Below, piece after piece: positions 53,189 to 60,929 of a DNA stretch of 64,000 nt (within the stretch, counting starts at the first letter, position 1; each line of letters begins with the position of its first letter). The stretch is from NCBI RefSeq assembly GCF_019090095.1, contig NZ_JAGQFP010000001.1, positions 1,798,001 through 1,862,000 on the forward strand, in the 5' to 3' direction. The notes beneath the pieces were generated by a model, which saw only the letters and a list, made by a program, of their open reading frames with translations, was not told where the DNA came from and did no database searches. This DNA comes from Stutzerimonas stutzeri (GTDB lineage Bacteria; Pseudomonadota; Gammaproteobacteria; Pseudomonadales; Pseudomonadaceae). A program made the position numbers and the translations under genes.

Positions 53189-53842
53189 ATGTCATTGGAT
53201 GGACCGTCCAACGCTCCCGACCGTCAGCAACGCGAAGCACGTCACGGTCATCGCGGGAGCGCCATCTTGCTGACCGGATTGCCCGCTGCCGGTAAATCGA
53301 CGCTGGCCCATGCCTTGGAAGCACGGCTTTTCGCGCATGGCGGGCAGTGTCTGGTGCTCGATGGCGACCAACTGCGCGCCGGGCTCAGTCGCGACCTGGG
53401 TTTCAGCGAAAACGAGCGTGAAGAGAACCTGCGCCGCGCCGCGGAAGTAGCCGCCCTGCTGGTAAATGCGGGGATGATCGTGGTTATGGCCATGATCGCC
53501 CCACTGGCGAGGCATCGGCAGCTCTTGGCCGAGCGGCTGGGCGCCGATTACCGCGAGGTCTGGTGCTGCGCCTCGCTGCGCAACTGTGAGCACCGCGACC
53601 CCAAGGGCCACTACGCCCTGGCCAGGGCCGGGAAACTCCCGGGTTTTACCGGCATCTCTGCCCCGTATGAACCACCGCAAGCCCCGGCACTGACACTCGA
53701 TTGCGACAAGTGCAGTGTGGCGGACAATGTCGAGCGGCTGCTGCAGTGGATGACCAGCGAAGGACTACTCGGCTCGCTCATGCAGCCACGCGATGGCGCC
53801 AGTTTTGACAGGGACGGTGCGAAGCGCATCTGCGAAGGCTAG
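53189..53842 (+). CDS. cysC: Adenylylsulfate (APS) kinase
   Basis: A 217-residue kinase that makes PAPS from APS and ATP. Walker A is GLPAAGKST at 30-38. The APS-binding stretch is VLDGDQLRAGLSRDLGFSENEREENLRR, and the late RDPKGHYALARAGKLPGFTGISAPYEPP is also canonical. Odd point: the catalytic or phospho-Ser position of FISP-type motifs reads A104 (AMIAP), and the usual DGDN is DGDQ. Activity may still be normal, because that Ser is not strictly required in all APS kinases. It is divergent from the sulfotransferase, so it looks like a dedicated PAPS supply, separate from assimilatory sulfate metabolism. Confidence 0.9.
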   Translation: MSLDGPSNAPDRQQREARHGHRGSAILLTGLPAAGKSTLAHALEARLFAHGGQCLVLDGDQLRAGLSRDLGFSENEREENLRRAAEVAALLVNAGMIVVMAMIAPLARHRQLLAERLGADYREVWCCASLRNCEHRDPKGHYALARAGKLPGFTGISAPYEPPQAPALTLDCDKCSVADNVERLLQWMTSEGLLGSLMQPRDGASFDRDGAKRICEG

Positions 53843-54056
53843 CCGAACAGCGCAATAGCGAAGCCCTACGAAGATCCCGCACGGCCCGCGCAACCCCAGC
53901 ACGCTTCGCCGTAACAAGCACCGGGCTTTAGCCGAACGTTTACTTCTTCGACATTTCAACTAAAACTCTCCGAGCGTCGCTTCAGTGTGCCACTACGATG
54001 GCCGCGGGAGATGTCGCCCTTCATGCAGGTGACCATCCAGAACCAGGAGTAGATTC
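53843..54056. other. Spacer upstream of the collar-protein gene
   Basis: The 214 bases have lower GC in the middle (53930-53975) and probably contain the promoter of the collar-protein gene. I see no hairpin terminator or gene. Confidence 0.4.
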
Positions 54057-54605
54057 ATGGAAGTATTTATCGGCACCATTCAACCCTTCGCCTTCAACTT
54101 CGCACCACGCGGCTGGGCATTGTGTAACGGCCAGACCATGTCGATTGCCCAAAACACCGCGATGTTCTCGCTGCTGGGGACCATCTATGGTGGCAACGGG
54201 CAAACCACCTTCAACCTGCCCGACCTGCAAGGGCGTATGCCCATCGGCATGGGCCAGGGGCCAGGGTTGCCGCTCCATAACATCGGTGAGGCCTCGGGCT
54301 CGCCCTCGACGGTGCTGACCAGCGGTCAGCTACCTACGCACACCCACGCCGTGCAGGTACAAGTGGGCGGCGCGGCGTCCAATCCCGCTCTCGCCCCCAG
54401 CGCGACCAATCAATTTCTCGGCGCCTCTATCGGCGGTTCCCCGGCGGCTGCAGCCATCTGGTCGGACACCCTATCCTCGCCGGTCACCATGGGTGGCGCA
54501 CAGGCTGGTCTGGCCGGCAACAGCCAGCCGGTGGATATCATGAACCCCTACCTGGCATTGAACTTCAGCATCGCCATTCTGGGAATATTCCCTTCGCGCA
54601 ATTAA
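54057..54605 (+). CDS. Phage-tail-collar-domain protein (MdpB-like)
   Basis: A 182-residue protein made of a phage tail collar domain: WALCNGQTMSIAQNTAMFSLLGTIYGGNG, then TFNLPDLQGRMPIGMGQGPG, a variable middle and LALNFSIAILGIFPSRN. This size and sequence fit the microcystin-dependent-protein (MdpB) group, which is chromosomal and often found without any phage. No tail, capsid or integrase genes are near, so it is not part of a prophage. No classical signal peptide is visible, which agrees with export by the neighbouring non-Sec-like apparatus (inference). The RBS CAGGAG precedes the ATG at 54057. Confidence 0.9.
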   Translation: MEVFIGTIQPFAFNFAPRGWALCNGQTMSIAQNTAMFSLLGTIYGGNGQTTFNLPDLQGRMPIGMGQGPGLPLHNIGEASGSPSTVLTSGQLPTHTHAVQVQVGGAASNPALAPSATNQFLGASIGGSPAAAAIWSDTLSSPVTMGGAQAGLAGNSQPVDIMNPYLALNFSIAILGIFPSRN

Positions 54606-54836
54606 GCAGGCGGTCAAAAATCGACCTGCGCGGCCCTTCTTAAAGCGAGAGGCGTTAGGACAGGCTCCTGTGCGAGCAGGTCGCTGCTTAGCCCACTGTT
54701 GCGGGGCCGCTCTGTCATCTCGGCTCACGGCTACGCCGTTCGGCGGACTGCCAAGCCGGCCGAGCTGACTCGCCTGAATGGACTGACGCGGCGTCTTGCG
54801 CCGTCCATCACCACCGAACGTCTGAAGGAAAAAAAG

Positions 54837-55157
54837 ATGCTGAACCTCATCAGCGCGGAGCATTTTCTCCAACTGCAAGGCCAGGTCTGCGAGTTCGCCG
54901 CGGATACGGGTGAAACACTGTTGCTCCGGGTAGACTCGGTCAATCTGAAGCCCAACGCCCGCATGCCCAGTGCCTCGGCGGAAACGCGCGTGCCGTTCTC
55001 GGTCGGGCTGACTGCCATGCAGCCAACCGGATTCATGGACGGCAGCTGCACGGTAGAGCTGCCGCAACTGGGCCGAGTCTCGCAGTTGATGGTGTTGCGC
55101 GAAGCGGCGCTGGATCGTGACCCCACGCAGCACTATTTCCAGATTCTGTTCAACTGA
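54837..55157 (+). CDS. Small beta-rich protein of the DUF6916 type
   Basis: A 106-residue protein from the ATG at 54837 (AAGGA ribosome binding site 7-11 bases upstream). It reads MLNLISAEHFLQLQGQVCEF, then RVPFSVGLTAMQPTG, GSCTVELPQLGRVSQLMVL and the ending HYFQILFN. This resembles the DUF6916 family that accompanies collar-domain genes (memory, moderate certainty). It looks like a compact beta protein of about 12 kDa without signal peptide. It is convergent with the GNAT gene, overlapping 8 bases. Function unknown. Confidence 0.75.
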   Translation: MLNLISAEHFLQLQGQVCEFAADTGETLLLRVDSVNLKPNARMPSASAETRVPFSVGLTAMQPTGFMDGSCTVELPQLGRVSQLMVLREAALDRDPTQHYFQILFN

Positions 55158-55653
55158 GCGCAACCGAGGGATACCAGACCAGGCGGTCGGCCACCGGCTG
55201 GGTCTCCTCGACCCGGAAGCCCAACTCCAGATATAGCCGCCTGGCCTCCACATTGTTGCGCCACACCACGACCGCAACCGGGCTGGCGACTTGTTGCGCC
55301 GCGCGCTGTACGCCCCGCAGGACGATCTTCCCGTAACCCCGCCCGCGCACGGCGGGAATCAGCGCGAGGTAGATCAGGCGCACCTCGTTATGACCGAAAT
55401 CGACCGTTACCGCGCCAATCGTCGAGCCGGCTTTTTCGATAACCAAATGCATGGCATTGGGGTAATGGGCGCCCATTCCCGCTTGCTGCACCTGATATTG
55501 GTTGGCGACCACGGTATCAATCAGTTCGGCTTCGCCATCGATCCATTGCAAATCCGCCCGGCTCGATTGATACAGGCGTTGTAGAAAAGGCTCATCGCTC
55601 GGCCTGGCCGGACGCATACCGATACCGTCCGCCAGGGATGAAAGATCGCTCAT
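55150..55653 (-). CDS. GNAT family N-acetyltransferase
   Basis: A 167-residue protein from the ATG at 55653. It carries the GNAT acetyl-CoA fold: MRPARPSDEPFLQRLYQSSR at the start, motif A VRLIYLALIPAVRGRGYGKIVLRGV with the Q/RxxGxG/A loop, and motif B NNVEARRLYLELGFRVEE. The likely substrate is a protein N terminus or amine in the same locus; this cannot be read from sequence. It is last in the leftward operon that begins at 61714 and follows the second sulfotransferase-like gene by 22 bases. Confidence 0.9.
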   Translation of the reverse strand: MSDLSSLADGIGMRPARPSDEPFLQRLYQSSRADLQWIDGEAELIDTVVANQYQVQQAGMGAHYPNAMHLVIEKAGSTIGAVTVDFGHNEVRLIYLALIPAVRGRGYGKIVLRGVQRAAQQVASPVAVVVWRNNVEARRLYLELGFRVEETQPVADRLVWYPSVALS

Positions 55654-55675
55654 GCAACACTCCTTATTAGCGCGC

Positions 55676-56668
55676 TTAACCCAGCTGCCGCAGACGCAGC
55701 GCCTCGAGGTCCTGATAGGGCTCCGCAGCCCAGCGACTGACCGCCTCACGCAACGACGCACAAGCGCCGTCACGCTTACCCTGGCCATCCGCGACAAAGA
55801 CCTGCTCCGGCCGTTTGGCGTTTTGCCCACTGCTCGCCAGGGCCGCGGCGACCTGAGCGGCATCGAGTCCGAACAGCGTGCGCAACCTGCCGTCCAGCGC
55901 CATTGGCAGCTCGTTGTAATTGAGTAGCAGACCGCCATATTGACGATGCAGATCGACAGCGGTTTGCAGGAGCCGACCGAGGCGACGAGCAATGAAGGCC
56001 TCGCGCGGCGTCGATGGTTCGCCCGCCAGGTTCAGCGGCGACTCGCCAATCAAGCCAGGCACCATATGCATGCCCGGCTGTTGCCAATGCGAGGCCGCGA
56101 TTTCCAGCGGGTCGCGGTAGAGGAACAACCAGGGCGTATCGGGAAAGCAGCGACGGAGCAGCGGCAGCTCATAAAGATTCCAGGCATCCAGCTTGACCAC
56201 CAGGTGTGACGCTCGAGCATTACGACGCTGGCCCAGCGCCGAGAGCATGGCGCGAACAGCCGCGTGCTGCTCAGCACCCTGCAGCTCGCTGCGGTAATGC
56301 GCGCGCAGCAACTGATCCAGCGGCGGCGGTTCGGACAGCACGATGTGTGTATCGAGCCGCGCCAGCATCTGCGCCAGCAGGGTCGAGCCACAGCGCGACG
56401 CGTGAAAGACGAACGCAGTGGGCATCAGACCCGGGCTCGCCGCCTGCCAGTCGAGAAGCGCCGCCAATGGCGTATCGCGACGAAACGCCTGATTGAACGG
56501 CAATCGCAGCGCCAGATCCACCTCATCGCGATAGAACGGCTGGGTCAATTGCTGCTCGCCAAACCAGCACCAGTCGACACGCCATTCGCCGTCGCCTGGC
56601 CAGGCCCTGATCGGCAACCAGCCGTGCATCTCGTCGACCGCCTGCGGAGCAACCGTCAGGCTCGCCAT
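55676..56668 (-). CDS. Second sulfotransferase-like P-loop protein
   Basis: A 330-residue protein from the ATG at 56668. Residues 1-80 are a beta-rich N-terminal extension. The PAPS-type P-loop FVFHASRCGSTLLAQML begins near 86, and FPDTPWLFLYRDPLEIAASHWQQ gives the Arg/Ser 3'-phosphate site. It ends with a helical segment (CASLREAVSRWAAEPYQDLEALR). It differs clearly from the sulfotransferase at 52195. It overlaps the upstream hydroxylase gene by 13 bases, so both are coupled. Sulfotransferase chemistry is probable but unproven; a P-loop kinase-like role is the alternative. Confidence 0.82.
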   Translation of the reverse strand: MASLTVAPQAVDEMHGWLPIRAWPGDGEWRVDWCWFGEQQLTQPFYRDEVDLALRLPFNQAFRRDTPLAALLDWQAASPGLMPTAFVFHASRCGSTLLAQMLARLDTHIVLSEPPPLDQLLRAHYRSELQGAEQHAAVRAMLSALGQRRNARASHLVVKLDAWNLYELPLLRRCFPDTPWLFLYRDPLEIAASHWQQPGMHMVPGLIGESPLNLAGEPSTPREAFIARRLGRLLQTAVDLHRQYGGLLLNYNELPMALDGRLRTLFGLDAAQVAAALASSGQNAKRPEQVFVADGQGKRDGACASLREAVSRWAAEPYQDLEALRLRQLG

Positions 56669-57456
56669 AACGCAGCCCACTCGCTCCTGCCCTGACGCAT
56701 CGCCGCACGAACGTCAGCCGCAGAAAACTCCAACCCCAACTCCGCCCCCAGCTTAAGTGTCGCCTCGATGAATTCCCCCTTGTCGGTCAGGGTACGCAGG
56801 CGCTGCGCCAGATCGGCATCGCGCGCGATGATTCGGCGCAAGCGTGCGAATGCCTGCATCGCCGCACTGGGTTGCAGCACGGGTGTGGTTGCCTGGCCCT
56901 CGACGATTGCTCGCAACAGCCATGCCTGCGGCAAACAGTCGAGCACCAGGTGAACGCGTGGCGAGTCGCTGGGGTTGGTCACACGATGCGGGCGGGACAG
57001 ATCGAGAAACCAGCACTCACCTGGCCGCATCGGTACCTGCAGGCCGTCGAGCAGAAACTCGACCCCCGTTGGGCTGAGCAGCGGGATATGCAGACGAAGA
57101 TCGCTGCCGGGCAGGCCCAGATCGTGGTCACAATGTTCCTGGATCGCCGACCCCGGCCCCAGGCGTAGCAGGCGCGCGCTGCGCAGCGAAGCTTGAAAGT
57201 GGCCGAGCACCTCGTGCCAAGCGGGCTCATCCCGCCACCAGGCACTGCGACGTGGGGCGCCACGCCCAGGCGCGAGCGGCAGGGGCGCATCCTCGGGGCT
57301 GATCAACGCCACTCCGCTCCAGTCGCCCTGATAGTAGGTGCTGTTGAAATGCGCTTGCCAGGCATCAACCGGTATCCGCTGCAACGCTTCGAGCAGCGGC
57401 GGCATCTCGCAGCGAAGGGACAAGCGCGAACAGAGCGGTAGCGGGCTGTCAGCCAT
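56656..57456 (-). CDS. Aspartyl/asparaginyl beta-hydroxylase-like protein with Nif11-like C terminus
   Basis: A 266-residue protein from the ATG at 57456. Residues about 40-180 form a cupin-type Asp/Asn beta-hydroxylase domain: LRLGPGSAIQEHCDHD supplies His108 and Asp110, LRLHIPLL the co-substrate strand, PHRVTNPS the second iron His157, and RVHLVLD Arg167 for 2-oxoglutarate. Residues about 200-256 (AFARLRRIIARDADLAQRL, then FIEATLKLGAELGLEFSAAD) look like the Nif11 leader-peptide fold of RiPP precursors. That similarity is by eye. The enzyme would hydroxylate an Asp or Asn of a protein partner. It sits between the M50 protease gene and the sulfotransferase-like gene. Confidence 0.85.
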   Translation of the reverse strand: MADSPLPLCSRLSLRCEMPPLLEALQRIPVDAWQAHFNSTYYQGDWSGVALISPEDAPLPLAPGRGAPRRSAWWRDEPAWHEVLGHFQASLRSARLLRLGPGSAIQEHCDHDLGLPGSDLRLHIPLLSPTGVEFLLDGLQVPMRPGECWFLDLSRPHRVTNPSDSPRVHLVLDCLPQAWLLRAIVEGQATTPVLQPSAAMQAFARLRRIIARDADLAQRLRTLTDKGEFIEATLKLGAELGLEFSAADVRAAMRQGRSEWAALWRA

Positions 57457-57509
57457 GCCAGTTTCCTTGGTTGAGTGGTATCGGCAGCAGCGCCGCCGAC
57501 CGATCCGAT

Positions 57510-59609
57510 CTAGAACCCACTTTCCCTCACCCCCAGCGCCGCCATCCGACGCCAAATGGCGCCCAGGATGGATTCTCCCCTCCCCTCCAGCACCACCACG
57601 CCCAACAGCGATTGCCGTGGCGCCGCCCGCTCGTTCCGCGGCACCAGGCGTACGCCATATTGCGCCTGCTGCGGCTCGGGCCGTTGCTGGGCATCGCGGC
57701 GCACCGCAATGGGACCGCCCTGATCCGAAGCCAGGGCTGGCTGATCCAGATAAGCGGAGCCGGTCACATCCACCTCGGTCAAACGCACCGGCACGCCAGG
57801 TAACCAGGGATCGGCACTGGCGATGAACCGCCCCTGCGCGCCTGCCTCGATGCGCCATAGCGACTCCTCGGCCAAGTAGCCGCGCAAGCGCGTTCGCTCC
57901 TCGACCACCCGCACCAGCGTTTGCTGCGGCGACAACCAGCGACCCGCCGCCAAGTCCGCCGGCAGGTCTCGCACCACGCCGTCGTGCGAGGCGCGCAGCT
58001 GCAAACGCTCACGCTGCGCAGCCAAGCCACGGTATTCGGCCACCGCTTCGGCCAGATGCTGCTCGAGGATGGCGCTGTCTGCCACCGTCTCGCTACGCCC
58101 CGCCTGACGCCGTAACTGCAATTGCAGAATGTCGATCTCGCTGCGCACGATCTGCTGACGCGAATCGAGATCCGGCGACTCCAGCTCCAGCAGCAGGTCG
58201 CCACTGCGCACCGTCTGGCCGTCGTGTACATGGAGCTGCTTCAGCCGCGCAGGGAGCGGCGCGTGCAGCGCGCTGACCCGGCTCGCCTCGAGCATCGCAG
58301 GGATTTCCACGGTGCTCCGCCAGGGCACCAGCAACACCACCAGCACGCCCAGCAGTGCAGCTCCGACGAGCAGCGCGCGTGCCGGTTGCGCCTGCGCGCG
58401 TCGCCGCCACCACTCCTGCAGCTCGCGCCAGATCGGCAGGCCGATGAACCAGGTCAGCTCTACCAGCATGAGGAACACGCCCAATAGTTTGAAGAACATG
58501 TGGTACACGGCCAGGGCGATACCCAGGAACAAAGCCGCCCGCCATAACCAGGCGCCATAGCCCCAAATCAGTAGCTTGCGCCGCAGCGCGGGCGGCCAGG
58601 ATTCCGGCGCCGGCTCGCCGTAGCCGAAAAAGGCTTCGCGCAGCCGCCAGCGGCACAGGGCGAACGCACGTGCCTGCAAGTTCTCCACATCCCAGAGATC
58701 GCTGAGCAGGAAATAGCCATCGAAACGCATAAAAGGGTTGAGGTTGACCGCCACCGTGGTGATCCAGGTGGCGCTGGCGAGCATGAACACAGCGCTACGC
58801 AGCGCTCCGTCCGGCAACAATGACCAGGCCAGCAACGCGACACAGGCCAACAGCAGCTCGGCCAGCACACCGCCGGCACCGATGAGCAACCGGGAACGGC
58901 GATCGTTGACCCGCCAGGCATCGCTGACATCGGTGTAGAACAGCGGGAACATCACCATGAACGCCAGGCCCATGCTCTGCACGCGACATCCGGCGCGCTT
59001 GGCCATATAGGCATGGCCGAACTCGTGGCAGAGTTTGGCGAACACCAGCGCTACGCCGAAGGCCAGCGCGCCGCCCAGGCTGAACAGATGCGGAAAGGTG
59101 GCGATGAACCGCTGCCAGTCGCGCGCAACCAGGAACACCCCGAAGGCCAGCAACACGGGAAGACCATAGCGCAACAGACCTGGGCCGTAACGCCTGAGCC
59201 AGGGCCAGGTCCGGTCGAGAAAGGCATCCGGTCGCCACAGCGGAATACGAAAGAACAGGTATTGGTGCAGCAGGCTTTTCCAGAAGCCCTGACGCTGCGA
59301 CGCCGCCTTCGACGCAAAGCTGCCGCGCTGCTCGGCATCCTGAGCGACGATCAGGTCATGGCCACGCAGGAAGCGCAGCATTTCCTCCAAGTCCGACGCG
59401 TCCAGGGGTTCGCCAGCATCGAGGTTGGCGGCACGCAATACTTGCCCGGCGTCGCCCAGCGTCCAATGGCGCAACAGCCGCATCGCACTAGCGCCCAGTT
59501 TGAAGTAACGCCCGCGCAGCGGGTCGGCCAAGGTCCATTGCGGCGCACCGTCGCGCGCCGGAGCGGCCGTGGACAATTGCAGATCGGGACGCAACGCCGG
59601 TAACTGCAT
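57510..59609 (-). CDS. M50 site-2 protease fused to HlyD-type arm, with PqqD-like N terminus
   Basis: A 699-residue inner-membrane protein. Residues 25-90 look like a PqqD/RRE-type winged helix (WTLADPLRGRYFKLG). Several transmembrane helices from about 145 hold the zinc motif HEFGH (195-199) and the second site NLNPFMRFDGYF (289-300, Asp297), a complete site-2 protease pair. A final membrane helix (about 425-443) leads to a periplasmic arm with a lipoyl-like VSALHAPLPARLKQLHVHDG, a coiled coil (about 495-560) and a beta-barrel part. Such M50-HlyD fusions occur in export operons lacking an ABC ATPase. It abuts the upstream HlyD gene without spacer. Confidence 0.9.
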   Translation of the reverse strand: MQLPALRPDLQLSTAAPARDGAPQWTLADPLRGRYFKLGASAMRLLRHWTLGDAGQVLRAANLDAGEPLDASDLEEMLRFLRGHDLIVAQDAEQRGSFASKAASQRQGFWKSLLHQYLFFRIPLWRPDAFLDRTWPWLRRYGPGLLRYGLPVLLAFGVFLVARDWQRFIATFPHLFSLGGALAFGVALVFAKLCHEFGHAYMAKRAGCRVQSMGLAFMVMFPLFYTDVSDAWRVNDRRSRLLIGAGGVLAELLLACVALLAWSLLPDGALRSAVFMLASATWITTVAVNLNPFMRFDGYFLLSDLWDVENLQARAFALCRWRLREAFFGYGEPAPESWPPALRRKLLIWGYGAWLWRAALFLGIALAVYHMFFKLLGVFLMLVELTWFIGLPIWRELQEWWRRRAQAQPARALLVGAALLGVLVVLLVPWRSTVEIPAMLEASRVSALHAPLPARLKQLHVHDGQTVRSGDLLLELESPDLDSRQQIVRSEIDILQLQLRRQAGRSETVADSAILEQHLAEAVAEYRGLAAQRERLQLRASHDGVVRDLPADLAAGRWLSPQQTLVRVVEERTRLRGYLAEESLWRIEAGAQGRFIASADPWLPGVPVRLTEVDVTGSAYLDQPALASDQGGPIAVRRDAQQRPEPQQAQYGVRLVPRNERAAPRQSLLGVVVLEGRGESILGAIWRRMAALGVRESGF

Positions 59610-60929
59610 CTACAGCCCCACTGTCTGGCGCAACGCCGCCAATGGTCGGCGCAGCAGATAGAGGGCCAACGGGCCCCGCTCTCCATACAACTTCGCCGTG
59701 CCGCGCAGGCCAATGCGCGGTGGCGCCCGCTCGAATTCGGCGTCCAGACGATAGGCCAGGTGGCCGCCGGCTACGGCCTGCGGCTCATAGGCCAGGCGCT
59801 GCAGCCGGGCGCTATGCCGGTGCAGGGGATCGCTGTCGAGAAACAAGGCAACCTCACCGCCCGGCTCGAAGGCCAGCACATCCGCCACGGCCAGATCGAT
59901 ACGAAGCTCGGCCTGCTTTGGATCGGCCACCACCATCAGCCGTTCGCCGGTCTGCACCGGCAAACCGGTCCAACGCTGGGCATCGGCGAATACCGCGATG
60001 CCGTCGCGCTCGGCCTTGACCTCGGTGCGTGCCAGCAGCTCGCGGGCATAGTCGCGCTCGGCGCGTTTCTGCGCCACGCGGGCGGTGAACAGATCGATGC
60101 GCGCCCCCGACTCGGCGTCGCTGAATGCCCGCTGCGCATTGGCACGCAACTCTGCCTCGGCAACCTGCAAGCTGCGCTCGGCGACGTCCGCCTGCGCCTT
60201 GATGCTGGTGGCATCGAAACGCACCAGTACGTCGCCCTGCTTCACCGCCTGATTGGGTTTGACCAGAAACTCGGCGATCACGCCATCGAGCGGCGCGGCG
60301 ACCACCTGACCGTCGAGGGGCACCACTTCGGCCGGCGCCAGTACGGACTGGCGCACCGGTAGCAGCAACAGCGCCAGAACCGCCGCCACCGCCATCGCGA
60401 CCTTGCGCCGCGGCCAGCGCAGCCGCCAGGGCTTGCGTGGTTGCAGCGATTGCCAGGCATGGCTGTAACAATCGCCGAGCTGCACCAGCAGCGCCTGTTC
60501 CGCGCCGCTCCAGGGCCGCTCGCGGGCAATCCACAAGCCGCCGTAGGGCTTTTGCTGATGGTCGACCAGGGGCAACCAGAACACCGCCTCCGCCGACAGG
60601 CTTCGCCAGTCGGACTGAACCTGCGCATTCAACGTGTCGGCGGTTACCACTTGCGGTTTGTCCAGGCGCCCCTGGGCGAGCAACTGGCCGGTGGCGTTCT
60701 CGACAAAGGCGACGAAGGGCGCATGAGGCTCGACCACGCTGACCGCCGTCAGCGCCCGTACTCGCCCGGCGATCAGCAATGCCGCATGGCGGTAGCCGAA
60801 CAACGCTTGGGCGTCGTTGACCAGGGCGTAGGCCAGGCCATCGATATCACGCGCCGCACGGGCCTGCCGCTCAAGGCTGAGAAATTCGGCGAATAGCCGC
60901 TCGGTCGGGTGTTGCTGAGCAGCCGTCAT
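59610..60929 (-). CDS. HlyD-family membrane fusion protein with cytosolic GAF-like domain
   Basis: A 439-residue protein. Residues about 30-160 are a cytosolic GAF-like domain (AYALVNDAQALFGYRHAALLIAG, then WLPLVDHQQKPYGGLWIARERPW). A single transmembrane helix is at 176-192. The periplasmic HlyD part contains a biotinyl-lipoyl half-motif VVAAPLDGVIAEFLVKPNQAVKQGDVLVRFDA (205-236), a coiled coil and its partner half DGIAVFADAQRW. The domain order is unusual, because most HlyD proteins have only a short cytosolic tail. It would link a cytosolic signal or cargo to the periplasmic channel (inference). It overlaps the upstream adaptor gene by 4 bases. Confidence 0.88.
   Translation of the reverse strand: MTAAQQHPTERLFAEFLSLERQARAARDIDGLAYALVNDAQALFGYRHAALLIAGRVRALTAVSVVEPHAPFVAFVENATGQLLAQGRLDKPQVVTADTLNAQVQSDWRSLSAEAVFWLPLVDHQQKPYGGLWIARERPWSGAEQALLVQLGDCYSHAWQSLQPRKPWRLRWPRRKVAMAVAAVLALLLLPVRQSVLAPAEVVPLDGQVVAAPLDGVIAEFLVKPNQAVKQGDVLVRFDATSIKAQADVAERSLQVAEAELRANAQRAFSDAESGARIDLFTARVAQKRAERDYARELLARTEVKAERDGIAVFADAQRWTGLPVQTGERLMVVADPKQAELRIDLAVADVLAFEPGGEVALFLDSDPLHRHSARLQRLAYEPQAVAGGHLAYRLDAEFERAPPRIGLRGTAKLYGERGPLALYLLRRPLAALRQTVGL

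Noticed and set aside
54057..54605. A prophage or tailocin marked by the collar-domain gene
   Set aside because: No tail, capsid, lysis, integrase or terminase genes nearby; MdpB-like collar proteins occur on chromosomes without phages.
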